Of a stretch of 64,000 bases of DNA, positions 34,475 to 45,575 are shown one piece after another. The DNA is taken from the NCBI RefSeq assembly GCF_024489055.1, contig NC_090223.1, positions 39,532,925 through 39,596,924 of the forward strand, in the 5' to 3' direction. Position numbers and translations under genes: made by a program. The notes below the pieces were generated by a model, which worked only from the letters and a program-made list of their open reading frames with translations, was not told the DNA's origin and made no database searches. Source of the stretch: Chanodichthys erythropterus. Lineage: Eukaryota; Chordata; Actinopteri; Cypriniformes; Xenocyprididae. Positions within the stretch are counted from its first letter, which is position 1; the number at the start of each line of letters is the position of its first letter.

Positions 34475-34552
34475 ATGCCCACAGTTATATCAGCCTGTAG
34501 CCCACTGAAGCTAAGCAGGGTTGAGCCTGGTCTAAAGTACCTGGATGGGAGA
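34475..34552 (+). repeat. 5S rRNA-derived SINE head (SINE3-like), truncated
   Basis: GAAGCTAAGCAGGGTTGAGC, then CCTGGT, AGTACCTGGATGGGAGA, are the A-box to C-box core of 5S rRNA with a deletion in the 5' part (ATATCAGCCTG joins early). Cyprinid genomes carry SINEs with exactly this type of head. The SINE body and tail are missing, so this is a fragment rather than a 5S gene. Confidence 0.75.
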
Positions 34553-34744
34553 GCTCCTCCTCCTACAAAAAAATGTTATGCTGTTATAAATAATTCAAGA
34601 AGCAAAAAACATGTTCAAATGTATCAAATCTGACACATCAGGCTTTTGAGGAACGTTTGTGGCTTTGTGGTTCTCTCTCTCTCAGTCATCATTGTATTAC
34701 TTTGCATTCATTTGTGTAGCGTTTGAGTATGCAGGGTAGGCCTA

Positions 34745-34875
34745 TACATGTGCATATTGGCCCGAGCGGATTGGGTGGCCCTCGGCGTGGGCCCAGGGAA
34801 CGCGATTTCAACCAAGGGGGCCCGTTAAAATATTTTGCATATGGGCCCAGGGCAGACTTGCTACGCCACTGACTG
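34745..34875. mobile_element. hAT-like terminal fragment
   Basis: GGGGGCCCG and GGGCCCAGGGCAGACTTGC lead to CTACGCCACTG, the reverse complement of CAGTGGCGTAG, a common hAT terminus. The other end was not found. Confidence 0.45.
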
Positions 34876-35257
34876 CATTATGTTTTGCCCCCCATAATTA
34901 AAACTACAGAGATTTGATCATAAAACTAAGCATTTAAACACCATCTTAAGACATATTATAGGCCAGCTATGACAAATGATAATTCTATGCAATTTTATGT
35001 AAGTCAGCTATAGCCTACTGTTATAAAAATCTCATTTATTTACATTACAAGCTGTCAGAATTTCATCTTAGTTTTTGGCTATATAAATAACAACATCTGC
35101 ATCAGATGTCATTTTTCATCCTTTGAATAAAAATTACGTGTTTTCTTCCTCTCTATATAGTTTTATATGAGATACAAACTTATTTCAGATATTACAGGGT
35201 TAATTTCTACATGTAAAAGTTTTAATTTAAAACAAAAAAAAAGTACTGAGCGCAGCC

Positions 35258-36053
35258 TTAAAGGATTAGTCCACTTTCAAATTAAATTTTCCTGATAATT
35301 TACTCACCCCCATGTCATCCAAGATGTTCATGTCTTTCTTTCTTCAGTCGAAAAGAAATTAAGGTTTTTGATGAAAACATTCCAGGATTTGTCTCCTTAT
35401 AGTGGACTTCAATGGCCTCCAGACGGTTGAAAGTCAAAATTACAGTTTCAGTTCAGCTTCAAAGGGCTTTAAATGATACCAGGGTCTTATCTAGCAAAAC
35501 GATCGGTCATTTTTTACAAAAAATACAACTGTATATGCTTTATAAACACAAATTATCGCCTTGCACGTGCTTCCGCTTTCCGTATTCTTCAAAAATCTCA
35601 CGCTGTATGTCCTACGCCTTCCCTATTCTACTTACGGAAAAAAACGAAACTGCCGCCGCTTTCGTTACGTTGAATAGGGAAGGCGTAGGACATACAGCGT
35701 AAGCTTTTTGAAGAATACAGAGAGCGGAAGCACGTGCAAGGCGATAATTTATTTATATAAAGAATACATTTACATTTTTTTTCAGAAAATGTCAGATCGT
35801 TTCTCTAGATAAGACTATTATTCCTCGTCTGGTGTCGTTTAAAGCCCTTTGTAGCTGCACTGAAACTGTAATTTTGACCTTCAACTGTTAGGAGGCCATG
35901 GAAGTCCACTATAAGGAGAATAATCCTGGAATGTTTTCATCAAAAACCTTAATTTCTTTTCGACTGAAGAAGGAAGGACATGAACATCTTGGATGACATG
36001 GAGGTGAGTAAATTATCAGGAAAATTTTATTTGAAAGTGGACTAATCCTTTAA
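35258..36053. mobile_element. 0.8-kb TTAA fold-back element just upstream of gna13
   Basis: It opens TTAAAGGATTAGTCCACTTTC and closes GAAAGTGGACTAATCCTTTAA, with near-complete inverted arms meeting close to 35655 (AGGGAAGGCGTAGGACATAC and its complement flank the centre). It lies in the divergent spacer and ends 171 bp before the gna13 ATG. Confidence 0.88.
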
Positions 36054-36109
36054 ATAAGGTACAACATTTCGCCCTGTTGGTTCGAACCCGCCCAAAACTT
36101 TGATCAGAG

Positions 36110-36224
36110 AGGCAGCAGAGAACTGCGCGCGCGCGCCAGTGTTATGGTAACGACGCCCCGCCCGCCACTAGCACTCAGGCGCGCGCAGTTTCACTCCCTA
36201 CTGTATCGATGAAGTTGCACAAAG
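36110..36224 (+). promoter_or_regulatory. gna13: gna13 CpG-rich promoter and leader with upstream AUGs
   Basis: A GC-rich block begins abruptly after the fold-back element: CGCGCGCGCG runs, a GC box CGCCCCGCCC at about 36153, and many CpGs that continue into exon 1. Two upstream ATGs are at 36144 and 36209. No TATA box is evident. The start site is unknown. Confidence 0.6.
36144..36212 (+). promoter_or_regulatory. Upstream ORF 1 of gna13 (22 codons)
   Basis: ATG GTA ACG ... CGA TGA, closing 12 nt before the gna13 ATG. It is relevant only if transcription starts upstream of 36144. Confidence 0.4.
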
Positions 36225-36319
36225 ATGGCGGATTTCCTGCCGTCCCGGTCCTTTCTATCCGTTTGTTTTCCAAACTGTCTTCTGAACAGCAGCGAGGCGG
36301 AACAACTAAGGAAATCTAA
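36209..36319 (+). promoter_or_regulatory. Upstream ORF 2, overlapping the gna13 start
   Basis: The stop of uORF 1 and the start of this 36-codon ORF share bases (ATGA at 36209-36212). It runs out of frame through the gna13 start and ends in TAA at 36317-36319. Its context is weak (T at -3), whereas the gna13 ATG has A at -3 and G at +4. Confidence 0.4.
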
Positions 36320-39300
36320 AGAAATTGACCGAGGTCTTATGAAAGACAAACCCTATGTGAAACGGTTAGTCAAGATACTTTTGCTCGGCGCCGGAGAGAG
36401 CGGCAAGTCCACTTTCCTCAAGCAGATGCGCATCATACACGGGCAGGACTTCGACCAGCGGGCCAAAGAAGAGTTCAAAACCACCATTTACAGTAATGTT
36501 ATGAAAGGTAGGAGGCGCGTTTCTTATTCACAGGCCTGTGCAAAGTGCCGTGTCGGGTCTAAAGTTGACTTTAAGCGGGGTCGGGTGGGATGAGAGGTTT
36601 AGCTGTAGCGTTAGCTGAAGTTGCGCTGTAACCTGCCCAGGAGAAACGCCCATGTTATTCTCTCAACTTTTCACCGCCGCGGTCCTGAACAAAGACCTCC
36701 GCGGAGGACCTGGTTTCTGTCTAAATCGTCTCCTATCTTGTAGTCACATTAAACATGTGAATTCAATCTCACTCGTGATTTCCGTGGTCTAGAAAAGAGG
36801 TTTGAATTTCACCAGAAACGACCGTTAGCGCTCCAGTTTTAACGTCTAACTTACATAAAGGAGCACGACTCTTCCGACTCACTTAATTTCACACTGGCAC
36901 TTTAAAAGAACCATACTTTTTCGTTTCCGAAATATTATACCCAGTATTATCTTAGTTCTGGGCATTTTATCAGAATCTCGGAGCTGCGAAACCTCGCCTC
37001 GTGCGTGCTAATGTTTTGTCTGTCCGAGTTAATGCCATAACTGAAACTGGATTATGTAAAATAAATCAATCTAGTATGTAAAGCCCGGCTTAAATTGTAA
37101 ATCAGCTCTCTTGTTTGTTGGTATGCTGAGCCCGTCTCATAAATAACAAAGAGACTGGTGTCTAGCAGAGGCACACCACTCAACTCATATTCAAAGCCTC
37201 TTATTTATTGGTTTCATTGTGGCATTTATAAACTTTAAATGAAAGGCGACTTTCAAATGTATACATGTGTGTTTGTGTGTGTATATTTCTTATAAAGGAC
37301 GTGTCTGAGTTCACGTGTTTTGGGCATTGAAATGGGTGGAGTCCAGAGCTCTCAGACTAGCACATGATGGGAACATGGGTTAAAACAGTGGCACAAACCG
37401 CTCACCAACACCTGTTGTAGAAACAAACCAGCTTTACTATTTCTGACTTAGAGATTTAGACAGTTTGAAACAAGCTAAATGTGTCAGATGATCCTCAAAA
37501 AGTGAATGCTATTCAGAGTTTTAGGCATGCCTTTTTTATATATATATTTCCCAGGAGTTCATGTTAGGTTTCCGCCTTCTGACATGCTTTTTGTCGTTAA
37601 AAAAGGGGATGTGATAAATCACTATACCCACCTTGTATAACGCGGGGCTCCCCGTTTGGGCTGCCTCAGTTGGGGATTTCCAGTGCCTATTGCTGTGAAA
37701 AGATTTTGAGATTTCCTGTATGAGATTAATATGTCACAGCGGTCACCATTTACAAAGGCACCACAGTGACAAATGGTTCAGCTGTGATCTCGTCTGAAGC
37801 AGTCGCTAACATCATATCCTTCCCTAACTCAACTTAAACAGGAAGCATTTAGTCAAATGGCTGCTTGGATCTAATCCTAAGGCATTCCAGAAAACATGGA
37901 AATTTCTCCCTATAATGACTAGAGACACTTAAACAATCCAAAGCATTTTGATTCCTTTCACCCGATTGATGAGACATTATACTCTCATGTGTCTGTAGAG
38001 ATGTTATGTGTGAAGCAGAAAGGTTTCTCACTGTTTGACAGATCGGAATGGCCAGTGATCACATCTCTAAGACAACTAGTTATGTAAACCAGTTAGCCTG
38101 CATGTTTTAGCACTGCAGCTGCCCTGCGACCTGATGAAGGGCTAGCCAGTAGTGCCGGTACCCAGTGATGAAGGGTACGTTATTATTACATTCAAACGTT
38201 TGGGGTCGGTGAAATCTGTATTTGAAAGAAGCCTCTGATGTACACCCAGGCTGCATTTGTTAGATCAAAAACCAATTTAAAATAACTTTACATTTTAAAA
38301 TATATTAAAAATAGCAATTTGTTCCTGTGACGGAAAAGCTGAATTTTTCTTCATGGTCCTTCAGAAATCATTCTGATATGATTTGATAATGTTGAAAACT
38401 AAACCGTTGTGCTGCTTAATATTTTTGTGGAAACTTTTTTGCAGTATTGTTTGATTAATAGAAGTTCAAAAGAACAGCATTTATTATAAATGTAAAAACT
38501 TTGACTTTGTTACAAATATATATGGGTCATTGACAAATAAGGTTTTTAAAAGTGTAAAAAAAACAAAAACTAATGGAGATATAATTCATTTTGAAGTTTT
38601 ATTAAGTGTTAACAATGAGATTGTGGTCTTTATAATCAATTAAAGGATTAGTTCACCCAAAAATGAAAATTCTGTCATTTATTACTCGCACTCATGTCGT
38701 TCCACACCCGTAAGACCTTTGTTCATCTTCAGAACACAAATTAAGATATTTTTGTTGAAATCTGATGGCTCAGTGAGGCCTCCATAGGGAGCAATGACAT
38801 TTCCTCTCTCAAGATCCATTAATGTACTAAAAACATATTTAAATCGGTTCATGTGAGTTCAGTGGTTCAAAGCGCCAAAAAAAAAAACAAAATAACGACT
38901 TATTTAGTGATGCCGATTTCAAAACACTGCTTCATGAAGCTTCGGAGCGTTATGAATCAGTGTATCGAATCTGCTGTTCAGAGCGCCAAAGTCACGTGAT
39001 TTCAGCAGTTGGTGGTTTGACACGTGATCAGAATCATGATTCGACACACTGATTCATTTGTGCTCCGATGCTTCATGAAACAGTGCTTTGAAATCGGCCA
39101 TCACTAAATAAGTCATTATTTTGTTTTTAAAAATATTCTTGTCGCTTTATAATATTAATATTGAATCACTGTACTCACATGAGCAGATTTAAATATGTTT
39201 TTAGTACATTAATGGATCTTGAGAGAGGAAATGTCATTGCTCCCTATGAAGGCCTCACTGAGCCATTGGATTTCAACTAAATAATAACTTAATTTGTGTT

Positions 39301-42300
39301 CTGAAGATTAACAAAGGTCTTACGGGTGAAAAAACAACATGAGGGTGAGTAATAAATGACAGAATTTTCATTTTTGGGTGAACTAACCCTTTAACACTGC
39401 TTTTGTCTTGTTTTTTTTTACAAGATGGACAAAATTTGTCACCAAAAAAGTCATTCGGTTTTACCAAATTACACTTTTGGATATACCGAATGATGATATT
39501 TTCAAGCAATGCTAACAAGCTGATATCTATCTATCTATCTAGCTAGCTAGCAAAAGGACAATCAAACATTTTTATACTTAGTACAAGTTTATAAAATATT
39601 ACAACATTTTCCATGTTTTATAGCAGTTGTACCAAATGACCTGATGTTTCGGGACATGAGTAATGAGCAAGTGAAAACACAAATTTTTCAAATAGTTAAA
39701 AGAGAGTTAGTTACTTTGCTTCACAATCATGTGGTCCTTTGCAGGTGTCTGAATGATGTCACATCCTGTCACATGATACTGACCGCATGACCAAATGGTC
39801 CCTTTATATCGGTTAGTCCAAATTACATTAATTAATTTTTTTTCCAAACATTCTTTCTCATTACAAAGCAACGATATATGATGTTATAAAATCCTGCCAG
39901 AATAACAAATATATAGATTTATTACATTTTTATGTAATGTAATGTACACAATGAAATGGCTTTATTGGCCTTTGGACGGTTAACCCGAATTACCTTTTGA
40001 CACTTTAAAATCTTTAAAATACCTTTTATATGTGGCATAATATAATTAAAACCTTTTGGATTCTATAAAAGTGATCTAGTTGTACTACCTGACATACTTT
40101 GGATGTCATATCTTTGTTTTTTATTATTATTATTAATGCCTTTGGACAACAAAAATGACCCGTCACGTCATTGACCCATATAATGTTTTTTTTTATGAAT
40201 TAAAGTATTAATTTCAACATTTTGACCGGTAGTGTATGTCAGTCCAAAACAATTGACTGAAAGCATCAGGGCTTTCCTCTTTGGTTTAGAAAGGTCAGAG
40301 GGCAGGTGTGAACTACTTTTAATGCACTTTGTTAGAGCCTGAAGTGGGCATGAGGAACTTAGCCAGGCTCATTCAGTGAACTACTCCTTTCCAAACGATT
40401 TCACTTGACAGAACAGAATAACAGTCCTGAGTGTTCACATTGTGTAACTGGATTGAAGCACCAGCTGTGTGTCAGTGGAGTTTATCCTATGAGTTTGTTG
40501 GACGGTGTGGATGAAATCCTGCCTTATGTGATTTGTCTTCCGAGGTCTAGCAGGTTGTTTATCTTTTCTAACTCAGGCATGATTCTGTTTATAATCTTGA
40601 ATAGTTTAACCCAGCATGCATTTGTTGCGTCCTGCTGTTTATAGAATTTGATGTGAAATTATATCTTGCTGATGCTAGTTCTCATCCAGACCTCATCTAC
40701 ACCTAAGGTTGCATTAACATCTGCGGTTAAAGATTTGGGGAGTTGTTTTGTTAGACATAGTCAATTTTAAGGTCAAAGTGCACATGCATATTCTGAGGTC
40801 GCATGGATGCACCACTTCATAACAGATGTGGGATGTGTCAAAGGGGTTACGCTTCTGAGCGCTTCTTTCTGCACTTTCAGTTTTCTGCACTACTGAGTGT
40901 CTCTTTCGTTCTAAACTTTATGGTTTAAAATAAACTAATGAAGACAAAAAAAATTTTTTGTTGTAGTAGTAGAGAAAGGGCTCCAGACTAACATTTCAGA
41001 GCAGTAGCACTGGTGCCACTAAGTTCTACAGATGGTGGCACCAGCACCTGATTTGGTAGCGCTGGGGGGCTTTATAATCATAATAGTAATTTAATCATAA
41101 GATTAGTATTGTTTTGCATTAATACATGCAGGAGAAACTAACCATACTACATTTATTTCTTGGAAATGCTCATTTAACACTAAAGCACTGAGCTTGAGTT
41201 GAGGTGCAGATAAAATTAACTTTTATTAGCAACAGTAATACGTAAACCTAATTTATAGGGATTTTTTTTTTTATTGCATTTAAAAACATTTAAATTGGAG
41301 AATATTTAGAGCTTTAGTGCTGGAAAAATTGTAAAGCACTTGTATAAACCCTGAAATGAATAAGGGATGGGCATTTTTGCCAATTTCTTATTTCGATCAT
41401 TGATAGGTCTCAAAAAGTTTGTGTTGGGGGGGGGGTGTTCTTGTGGATGCAATCTTCCCTTAACAACAATGCTGATACATGGGCAACTAAAGCACAGAGA
41501 ATTTACAGCATTACATTACAAATTGACACATTGGCGCTGCACATCTTGCACTTAACTGTATTTCATGATCAAAGTGATTCCAGGCATCACTGCGCACTTT
41601 CAAATCCAGTTTCACTTTATTTCACCAGTCTGGAAGGTGTGCTGTCTACCACTGACACATCAGACCTCAGATACCGCCCAAAATACCGCAATGACAATCA
41701 GAAAAAAGAGAGATACATTTTAAAGTCAGGGCGATCATTATTTTCACGATCGATCATCGCCAGCATGTTCGAGTACTCGTGCCCATCCCTAAAATGAATA
41801 AAAACTTTCGACTATTTCTGCCACAATAACATGGTTACAGTTAGCGTTACTACATTAAATCCATGGTGAATGTTGGTGATTTGTGGACTGAAAAGCCTTC
41901 TATAACTTGTTCATTCATGACACATTGTTTCTCCATGTCAGCTCTGTTTGATATCTATGGTTTATAACAGAATTCTGCACTGAATTTGAATGCTTTTCAC
42001 TTGGCCTCATAGCGATGTTATTAATACTGCGCTTAATTCAGCCACTTTCTCACTGGATCTCCCAGCACTGTGTGGTAATGTCGCGTGAGTAAACCTTTTC
42101 TGAGGTCGCGCTGCGCTGTTTTAATATTGGTCCAAGCTTATAAACCACGCAGATCAAAGCGCGGTTTCATTCTGCTTTCGTTTTCATTTTCCGTTTGACG
42201 TTTTTCACATGAAACTGAAATGGCAGCTCTTAACAGTTGAGCAGAGTGGTGGTCGGTCAGTGAAACCACTAACAAACCTTTGTCACACCGGCAAGAAAAA

Positions 42301-45300
42301 AGGTCGCAAAATGCTAACATTTTGTCTGTCTGGAGCCCCAAGAGACCAGTTACAGGACCTAAGACACTTGCTTTTACACATTCATATACATTTTAACCTA
42401 AAATCTTGATATTGAGTTGAACGTGCACACCATACATACTTCCATTATTTTTAGAGAGAGCAGTTGTCATTCACAAACAGCCTTTTCAACCTCACAGGAT
42501 CTTTATTTCTGTGTTATTCAAATAATCACAGAAGTACTGGGATAAAAGTTTATAGTTCGAATACAAAGAAAGTAACTTGGCACTTCCAATAAACGACACT
42601 TCAATTACATCATTACACCAGTAGGTGGCGACAAGTGAAAAAATATACTTGTCATTGAATCAGTCATTCAAGAGATTTGTTCAAATTCTGATTCATCCAG
42701 TAATGAAACATTATCAATTTATCCAGAATTGTGCAGCTCTAATGTACATATTAATGTATGTAATACATAGTACATTGGCTCATCAGTTGGCTTAGACATT
42801 CCTTGGCAGTCTGGGTTTTTGTGTAATTAAATTTAAGCATGAAATTGTTAGTTAAGGCCAGCATGCTCCTACCCTATAGGGACAGGAGAGAAACTGCACT
42901 ATATGTGGTGCATGAGTATTTTAGACATAATGGCTATTTGCTTTCGCTAATGTGCATCTATGGACTGCTATTATTGATTGTGCTGCAGGACGCGTATATA
43001 ATAGAGATGACTCTCTTTACATGCAGCCTTGTGCTGCACTAATGGGCTTTTACTTGGACATTGCTGACCTTTTTAAAGGGCCTTCAGTTAAACACTCTTG
43101 ACCTGCCGTCACCTCACGCCGGAATGTGTGGCGAGAACAATTAAGGACTTATCCTGTGAAAGGACCCTGGAACAGGCTGCTAACTGTATGTGAGATCCAG
43201 AAAGGTGACAAATTGTGTGAAGCCCTCCATATATCAAATGCTTAATGAGTTATATTGGCAGCATAACTGATTGTAAACAAATGGTTTAGAAAGAGCAGTC
43301 TATATAAATCTGGCATGGAATAGGCCGGTTGGTTTCTGTGCAGAATGGAAGATAACCACAAAGTAACTCCATTCATTATTTCAATAACCATTCTTGGTTA
43401 CCAAGAACATTTCCTCCAAACTGGCCAAAAGACATTATCTGAAAGGTCAAATGTGTTCTGTCTTTGTCTGTCATTGTGAGGGAGAGAGCTACTAGTGGAA
43501 ACAGGTTTATCAGGTTATTTCTGTTATGACTGCTGGGGATGCCAGTTTTTGAAAGGGAAAACCAGGTGTGAAAACCAGCTCACAATGGGACTCTTCTACT
43601 CTGATAATCTGCGTATACACAACTAGAGATCATCATCACCAGTGTTTTCACTACTGATACTCAAACCCTCAGGTGTTACATAGGAAGACGATGAAGTTGC
43701 CACATGTCATATGCTCTTATTTGTTGCTTGGTACAAGTACATCAGTAAAACGTTGATCTTTTTATCTTTGTGTTGATACAAATAGGATTTTCATGTTGTT
43801 GCTGTACTACATCACAAAAGGGGACAGATAGCCTTGGAGGACTCAACTGAAGTTATTCCAGTGCTTTATACCTTTTGTAGGACACAAGACTTTTTTTGAG
43901 AATTTATGCAACTAAAAAATGTACTGGTCTAATGCAATTGAGATTAACTGTTATTTCTGCACATATCAATTAAGCATAAATTAAGGTCAGATTTGAGACT
44001 CATTTTGACTGAAAATCATTGAGGTTTGTGATGTTTATGGCATGTTTTCTGGGTGCTGCAGAGCTCAAGTTTATTCCATATATCTGTAGCATAGATTTTA
44101 AGGTTTATTGCACTAAATGCATGTTCAGTAATGCACACACTTGAGAGCAGTGTCGATGCAGCACGTGCTGATGGATGACAGCACAGTTAGCGAGTGCCTG
44201 GCTGGGGTGAGAGAGAGAGAGAGCAATGAGCATACACATGAACACTGCAGCAGTTCTGTGCCTACTTATTCCATCATAATTAGATCAAAGCACTTCACCA
44301 CATTGAAAGGTCAATTTAAATATACCCAAGATGTGATTGATCTCTGAAAGTATTTGGAGGTGGGAAGGGACTGATTCAACAGAGTTGTAAATGTCAGTGC
44401 AATTTCTTTATCTGCATACAACTGCTTGAGGCAGAGATTGCACTAAAAATATCATTATTTCATTATTTATCAAATGATCGTATCACTTTGGTCAACTTTG
44501 CTGTGCAATAAATGAAATTCATTTGGCTTAATATCTTGTGATGTTAATCTCACTCACTAGCCCTGTGTTGCCCAGTTTTTGCCATTTTATATATAAGGAC
44601 TAATGATCTGGTCACTTAATTTAATGAGTAGTGTACCATGAATTATTCCACTGGATTACAGGAATAAGGAGTAATAGGCCAGATATATTTTGTAAAAAAA
44701 ATTTTAAAAAATAAATAATTCTGGCAACAAGATGAAAGCATATGTCTTACTTAAATATTGTCTTTTAAAATGAAAGTGTTTGAATTTAAAATAGAGATCA
44801 CAATTCACACAATTTTGAACAAACTAAACAAAATCACATGCAATTTACTAGAGGTTCTGACAAAATGTTAATTGCTGTACTCTATATTTTGTTTAATTCA
44901 TTTGAATGAATTATTTTTTTTTTAAAATCGATTTGAATGAAATTAATCTCTTAAGGCAGGAACACACCAAGCCGACGGTTGGCCGTCTGGCAGTTTTTGT
45001 TTGTCAGCCGACTAAGTTTTCTCAGTGTGTTCTGCACTGTCGGCTGAACTTTTTTCGGCCAATTTGAAATGTTGAATCGGCGTCGGTCAGTCGGGCCATC
45101 TGATCATTCTGATTGGCTGTTCAGCTACTGCCACCTGCTGGTACGGAAAGGCATTTCATCTTGCACAGGCACAGAACGGACGTGCTACTTGGCCGTCGGG
45201 TGTTTAGCGTTGGTTTGGTGCGTCAGGCCAACTTTGGACACAGACGCATTTCATGCTGACGTGAGCCAACCCCGCAGTCTGCTTTCGTTGCCACTAGTTC

Positions 45301-45513
45301 GTCGGCATCGGCTTGATGTGATCTGGCCTTTAAATGAATAAGTTGTGAGTGAATTAATTATCGATACAATTTATTTGAAGCATTAACTTAGTTTCAAAAT
45401 GTGACTTAGTCTTTTTCAAACACTGCCGTAGACATAATTTATTTGAAGCAAGGTACCCAACTCCCAATCGCTCCCTGGGCACCACAGCAAAAAAAAATAA
45501 TGGCTGCCTACTG

Positions 45514-45575
<62 letters not shown>

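Noticed and set aside
34475..34552. A functional 5S rRNA gene
   Set aside because: The 5' third is deleted and the sequence after GGGAGA diverges, so it is a SINE fragment or pseudogene.
36070..36090. B-box-like GGTTCGAACCC suggesting a tRNA gene
   Set aside because: No acceptor stem, A-box or cloverleaf can be built around it; the left flank is the end of a fold-back element.
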